Shown in pieces: positions 58,285-64,000 of a stretch of DNA of 64,000 nucleotides. This stretch comes from Pagrus major (lineage: Eukaryota > Chordata > Actinopteri > Spariformes > Sparidae). Positions within the stretch are counted from its first letter, which is position 1, and each line of letters starts with the position of its first letter. A program made the position numbers and the translations under genes. The stretch covers positions 3,004,533 through 3,068,532 of the forward strand of contig NC_133216.1 of the NCBI RefSeq assembly GCF_040436345.1, given 5' to 3'. Under the pieces are notes generated by a model. The model saw nothing but the letters and a program-made list of their open reading frames with translations, did not search any database and was not told the DNA's origin.

Positions 58285-61200
58285 ATGGATACTAAACAGT
58301 CTGAGGAGGCATCCAGAGACGACAACCAGAAGAGTGGACTCCTGATGAGGGTCAGGAAATTCAACCTGAAGGAAGTTTTGACCTGGTGAGTGGACGAGAG
58401 GAAGAGAAGCATGTTAGAGGGAAGTTACTACACAAGTTTATATGTATCTGTGGAGCAGAGATGTAGTCAGCAGTCTGGTGGAAAAGTCCTTTTCAAATAA
58501 TGACAATATAATAATTATAATTCACAAGCAACCCTGCAGTGTGTAAAATAATTAAAACCACCATTACCAATCATGAAAGTGATCTACTCATGAATGCGTT
58601 GGTAATTACATCACAATAATATAAAATAATATGATATAATATAATATTTATATTTTTGAAATGGTACGTTCTACATCACATTATTTTGAGACGAGATATT
58701 CTGCTCATTTATTTAAGTATAATTGATTTTTATTGATAAGAGTAAAACTTTACACAGTTACAATGTGCTTTATGGAGCCAAATATAATACAAAGCGATTA
58801 AAACTCGCTAAGAACAATATAGACTCAACCCAGAAAGCACAGAGAGAGTTAAACATGACTTTTTCTCTAGGAACAGACTATATTATCTGCACTGTGGTGG
58901 TGCTTCTTTTCCTCAGTAGAAGATCTGAGTACTTCTTCTGCCACTTTTTAAACAGACATTTAAAATGCAGTCAGGCTAAAGTTATTCATTCTTTCTAAAA
59001 GCAAACACTCCTTGATGTGATATTTGTGTGAGTGTGACATGACAAAGTCGAGCTTCAGTGATCTGTAAACTGTAAAGGACAAAATGAAGAGCACGAACGA
59101 AGTAAAGACAGATTCTGTCTTCCTCACTGCACATTTAATACTTCCAGTATTGCTCGTGGCAATAATGTTGATAAACAAAATATTTTCCTGTACAAGAAGA
59201 AAGAAAGTATGGAAAAGTGGGCTAGTGGATCCCTGCTTATTGAGCGGTTATTTGTTTTCAGTGCAGTTTTCATTGTCTGTAATGTGTTTATATTAATATA
59301 TATTAATGTTTATAATAAAACTGATATAACAAAACAACAGGAATGTAAAGGAGGAGTTGAACATTGTGGGAAACACTCTTATTCACCGTCGTGTCAACAT
59401 CATTGAAGTGGTATCAATCTTCTCATCTCTGAAAAAAAGAAGCAGATAAGAATAAAACTAATTTGTTCTTAAAAATGTTTAAATATCCATAAAACCATAC
59501 GGTAGACTTAAAGATGTCCGTCTGTCTCTCAGGCAGTTAGCGAGGACGTTGGCGATGGGTCAGGGCCTGGCGGGGCTCATCTGTGGGACGGCCATCACCT
59601 CTCAGTACCTCGCCACAAGCTTCGGTGTGAACACGCCGATGATGCAGAGCCTCTTTAACTACACCCTGCTGTGTGTCACCTACACCACCATGCTGCTCTG
59701 CAGGACAGGTAACACCACCTCTGAACACCTGAGAATAATACCTGTAACAAAGGAGCTGTATTTTTTTAGATAGAGCACATATGACTTAGTGTTTAAATGT
59801 TTAAATCAGTGGAACAGTTAAAGCTGGTGGATCAGCAGTGATTCAGTGTCAGACTGTCCTCAGACTTGGTGGTGAAACAAACGAATGTCAGTACTGAAGT
59901 TCAGGGGTGTTTCCCTTTAAAACGCAGGGGATGGAAATATTTTACAGATTCTGAAGAGGAGATGGTGGAAGTACCTCCTGCTGGGACTGGTGGACGTCGA
60001 GGCCAACTACACTGTTGTTAAAGCGTACCAGTACACCACCCTCACCAGCGTACAGGTGCGTGTCATTTAAAGGTTGTGTTTTGTGAACGTTCATCTTATT
60101 TCAAGACTTCAAGTTACAAGAACTCATGTTTTAAAAAACTAGAAATTTTAGGTAGATTCAACTTGGATTTGATAAAACTTCTGTATTTACACGAAGTCGA
60201 CGAGAAGAGATTGCTGTTATATTCAAGTGTGTTCTTGTCTGTCTTCCTGTGTCACCAGCTGCTGGACTGCTTTGTGATCCCGGTCCTGATGTTACTGTCC
60301 TGGTGGGTTTTGAAGACCCGCTACAGGCCGCTCCACTTTGTAGCCGTCTGCATCTGTCTCCTAGGGGTGGGGGCCATGGTGGGGGCCGACCTGCTGGCTG
60401 GACGAGATCAGGGCTCCAGTAAGATCTTCCCTCCTATAAGTGTTTACTCAGAGTTCATCGATGCCCCAGGTTATAATGTGTTTAGCCATTTATTCTATGA
60501 TGACCAGAAATTATCAGACGCAGCGAAATTTAAGTGAGTTTTTGGACTTAAGTGAAAGATTTAAGTAAAAATCTTTATCCTTTTTTGGTTTGAAGGATTT
60601 GCCCAACCTTTATCTTTACTTGATGTGTATTTTTGATATCACTCACTTCTGCTCAGGTTGTTTTATTTTTTTTGTGAAATCCTTAAAATATCCAGAAGCA
60701 ACTAAACCTACAAGGAACTTCTAACTGGTTATGAAACAGACTCCATTTAATATTGATGCCTCTATATGACCCATATTAAATACATAAGATTGGCTATTTC
60801 TATATAGTTAATATAGTTATTCTGAATGCCCTGCCCTGCTTTAACACAAGAAATGTACAATAATATAACATATTTACATGGGGATGAAATAATTGTAGGA
60901 ACAACAACAACTAATATCCATGAAAATTGATTGCAAACTAAATGAATTTAAGATTCATTCTTGAATGTTATGTTATTTTAATCATGACAATGGATATATT
61001 GTCTTAATAACCCCTTAAGCTCTCGCAAATATAAAGAGACATTTGACTAAACAGATTTTATATTATTAAGTTAGTAGGCATGAAAGTGACAGTTTTACTT
61101 TGATCTGTCACTTAACTCAAAAATTTCACTCCTAGCAGTTTAATATGTGCTCAGGCTGCAAACACCAGCATTCAATATGAACCGATGTCAGATTTTTTTC

Positions 61201-64000
61201 TCTTCAGGACTAAATAAATGTTATAGTCATCTGTCCCTTCAGCCAATCAGTGTATTGATGCATGATGTCCAGAGGAACAAACTGATTTTGTAACACCATC
61301 AGGTCGATGTTGGACCGCGGTAATGACTCGTCTCTTCTCTCCTCAGCCTCAAACGTCCTGTTAGGTGACGGTTTGGTGCTGATCAGTGCGACGCTGTACG
61401 CCGTCTCTAACGTGTGTCAGGAGTACACGGTGAAGAACCTGAGCCGGGTGGAGTTCCTCGGCATGGTCGGCCTGTTCGGCACAATCATCAGCACCATACA
61501 GATGTATGTTAAGTGTGCATGTTTGTGTGTTTGATCAGTGGTATGACTCATTCAACATTTTAATTGATCTGATGTATTCACGTTCCTTCGCTCAGGGTTG
61601 TCCTGGAGCGTAATGAAGTTGCTAAGATCCAGTGGAGCTGGCAAGTCGGTCAGTATCCATCCTGCAGAGAAACATTGTGATTTCACCTCTTCTGATTTAT
61701 TTCATTCTACAACAAAAACTTTGCTGTGCAGAAGTCTGTCCTGTGCTAAAGAAGACTGTTTATCAAACTGATGCTGGTTAAGATGGTGAATAATCATATT
61801 TTTAATGTTGAACTGTTCCTTTAACGTTTGAATTAGACTTTGAGCTAACAGCTGTGTGTTTGTCCTCTCAGGGCTCCTGTTTGCTGCCTACGCGTTGTGT
61901 ATGTACGCTCTGTACAGCTGTATGCCCATCGTGGTGAAGCTGAGCAGCGCCACCTCCGTCAACCTCTCGCTTCTCACCGCCGACCTCTTCAGCCTCTTCT
62001 GTGGGGTCTTCCTCTTCCAGTACAGTGTGAGTGGACACACACACACACACACACACGCACACACACACACAGGGTCACAGGTAGGATAAAGCAAAGAGAG
62101 ACTGACGAACACAGCTGGTTTTATAAAATGATGGTTTTCATGAAATAGTTTTCATTATTGGAATATCACCAGTCTCATCCTCTCCAACTCATAGTGCTTC
62201 ATCCTGCCCCAGTTTCTGGGTCACGGTGACCTGCCTAACGTTATAGTGACGCAGCAGCGTTAATGAACAATAATGAGGGTTAAAGTGTAATGTCAGTGGC
62301 ATGTGTTTTAACACAGCTGCCTGCATATAAACAGTTTATAATAAACACGTGAGTCCAAAGTTCTTTAAATGACCTTTAAACAACCAAAACTGGATATTTC
62401 ATCATGTTCTGAATCTGAGAATGACACAAAAAAAATCATTTACTCTGGTTTTCCTTATGATTTCCTGACAGAAATCGAATTAAATTCATTTACTCAAGTG
62501 AAATACTACAAGTTTCTTCATCTTATGCTACTTTATTTGTCTGTTTGACTTCATCTGGAGAATAAAGATACAATAAACTTCCTTCATGAATATGCAAATG
62601 TCATTCATTTAAAAAGTTTGACTACTGGACAACAGATGTCTCCTACATTACTGTAAAGTCAGTTCTCAGTGTTTGTGTACTGGAGGTTTCAAGTGTCCAC
62701 GCCACAGTGGTGTGAGCTGCATATTGGACCCTGATTGGCTCCAAACTAGTTCTGATGTCATAAAGCCTGTCCAGGTGTCCAAGATATAATACGTAACATT
62801 TCTACATTAAAATGTCTGAAAACAACCGGACCTTTGTTATATATTCTGTTGAGTTGTGTACTTACTTCATCCTCAATGGTTCCAACAACGTCAAACCAGA
62901 GAAATTCTGGATTTCGGATCCATTTTCTTTGAAATTAGTGGTTGTTGAACAAAGAAAGAGAACCACCCACGCGATATTAACTAGGTATCACATTACAGTA
63001 TTTATGTGAAAGGTGTTCTTCAAAGATGAACCCACATTGAATAATCTGCTTTAAGGAGCTTTATATAATCTATCCGGTCCAGGACTTTACTGTTTTGGTT
63101 CTCTTTGCCTGGCAGCTGTTTTCATTCAGAGAAATTTGGCAGCTAAAGAGCCAGATGTTTGCCTCAGGAGTTTGTCGAGACCAAACACTGAGTTAAAAGT
63201 GAGTGAATATTAGATTTAAACTCATCAGGTTTTCGACTTAAAAGGTGATGATATGTCAACGTGTGTTTACAGCTCGTTTCTGCTGCCCCTGAGTGGCCAA
63301 AAAAAATCAACTAGTCATGATTTAAAGGAGCAGTTCACACAAAAATGTAAATCCAGTCATCATCTCCTCACCCTCATGCTGATGGAAAGTCAGGTGAAGT
63401 TTCATAATTCACAGAATTTTTCTGGAGCTTCACAGCAAAAATGGCAACTGAAGTAGCTGGAGACTTGTTGTAAAAACGGAAAAAACAACTGAAAGTGTCT
63501 CTGGAAGCCGGGATCCCGAGATTTACACTGTTTTTTAAGCTGAAATCTTCACCGTAGCTGCAAAGCTAAAAGCGTTAGCGCTCACCCCGTCTGACGTGGG
63601 TTCACATGTTCCACTGCACATCGAGGGTTTAAATAAAGTCTTTTCAAATCAGTTTGTGACGTCACGTCTTCAAAAATGTTTTACTACTTTCCATCAGCTG
63701 GGGGTGAGTACACAATGACTGAATTTTCAGTTTTCAGTGAACTGCTACTTTAAGATTTTAGATTAAAAAAAAACATGTCAACCGATTAAATTAATCAGCA
63801 AGTAAAACATAAAGTGTTTCCCCCTGACTGCATCACCTCAGTTCATATAATTAAATATATCCTTTTCCTCAGTTCTCTGGACTCTACCTGGTCTCACTGG
63901 TGGTCATCCTCATCGGCTTCATCACCTTCAACGTCGTGCCAACACCTGTTGACCACACGGACTCCTCCTCCTCTTCTTCCTCTTCCATCTGTGAGGAAGA
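58285..64000 (+). CDS. slc35f2: Solute carrier family 35 member F2 (3' end outside window)
   Basis: Coding exons: 58285-58385, 59533-59708, 59928-60055, 60259-60418, 61347-61503, 61596-61648, 61872-62026 and 63873 onward. All phases fit, giving 352 codons so far. The start context (AACATGG) is strong. The N terminus [14 protein letters not shown] is cytosolic and fish-specific in sequence. Multiple membrane helices follow, with conserved [75 protein letters not shown] and [14 protein letters not shown]35F2 is a plasma-membrane member of the drug/metabolite transporter superfamily. It imports the drug YM155 and has been reported as a queuine/queuosine transporter. A Ser-rich cytosolic tail starts at the edge. 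Confidence 0.93.
58386..59532 (+). other. slc35f2 intron 1
   Basis: AT-rich, no exon seen. The ORF at 58723-58998 has no recognisable motif. Confidence 0.5.
60419..61346 (+). other. slc35f2 intron 4
   Basis: Unique-looking AT-rich sequence; nothing recognised. The exon 4 frame runs open into the intron to 60537, but the donor at 60419 and the matching exon 5 show it is spliced. Confidence 0.5.
62035..62071 (+). repeat. (AC)n beside the slc35f2 exon 7 donor
   Basis: Starts 9 bases after the exon border at 62026. The short ORFs across it are artefacts. Confidence 0.93.
62072..63872 (+). other. slc35f2 intron 7
   Basis: No exon seen. Contains a fish repeat-like block (CTGCCCCTGAGTGGCCAAAA near 63280) and a full family A element at 63320-63754. 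Confidence 0.5.
63320..63754 (+). mobile_element. Family A, full-length non-autonomous DNA element
   Basis: The left end TTTAAAGGAGCAGTTCACAC and the right end, read in reverse as CTTAAAGTAGCAGTTCACTG, form good terminal inverted repeats. The internal blocks match 30044-30658. No ORF of note. Confidence 0.8.

Noticed and set aside
60076-60537. 153-codon ORF as an independent gene
   Set aside because: Its middle is slc35f2 exon 4 (60259-60418); the flanks are intron read-through.

Overview
This window looks like nuclear DNA from a ray-finned fish, probably a percomorph teleost. The genes are vertebrate, with short coding exons and GT-AG introns. The introns carry many (GT)n/(CT)n microsatellites and interspersed repeats of types common in teleosts: a tRNA-derived SINE, short inverted-repeat DNA elements and a Tc1-like relic. 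No bacterial, phage or organellar segment is visible.

Layout, left to right: (1) the first coding exon of rps3 on the minus strand (602-631) with a TOP/TATA/ETS-type promoter; (2) dcun1d5 on the plus strand (CDS 4439-8368, 232 aa); (3) an unrecognised single-Ig-domain transmembrane protein with a very Glu-rich tail on the minus strand (8948-11169, 483 aa); (4) capn5 on the plus strand (CDS 18538-37470, 637 aa, catalytic C78/H249/N281); (5) omp on the minus strand, nested in capn5 intron 3 (27985-30987, 166 aa, two coding exons); (6) cul5 on the minus strand (43068-54973, 19 coding exons, 780 aa, neddylation lysine K724); (7) the first eight coding exons of slc35f2 on the plus strand (58285 to the window end, 352 complete codons). 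Apart from the nested omp, neighbouring genes alternate strictly in strand, so gaps are alternately head-to-head and tail-to-tail.

In human, RPS3, CAPN5 and OMP lie on 11q13 and DCUN1D5, CUL5 and SLC35F2 on 11q22, so the block matches human 11q in compact form. DCUN1D5 promotes cullin neddylation and CUL5 is one of its possible substrates, so two parts of one pathway sit about 35 kb apart.

I found no wholly new system. The most notable items are a perfect 25-bp-arm palindrome in cul5 intron 4, an inverted repeat pair flanking the capn5 exon that carries the catalytic cysteine, the unrecognised Ig/Glu-rich membrane protein, an open but AUG-less upstream frame in dcun1d5 that resembles the DCUN1D4 N terminus, and a structured minisatellite in cul5 intron 1. 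Exon limits were read by eye from splice signals, frame continuity and remembered human proteins. UTR ends and repeat limits are approximate.
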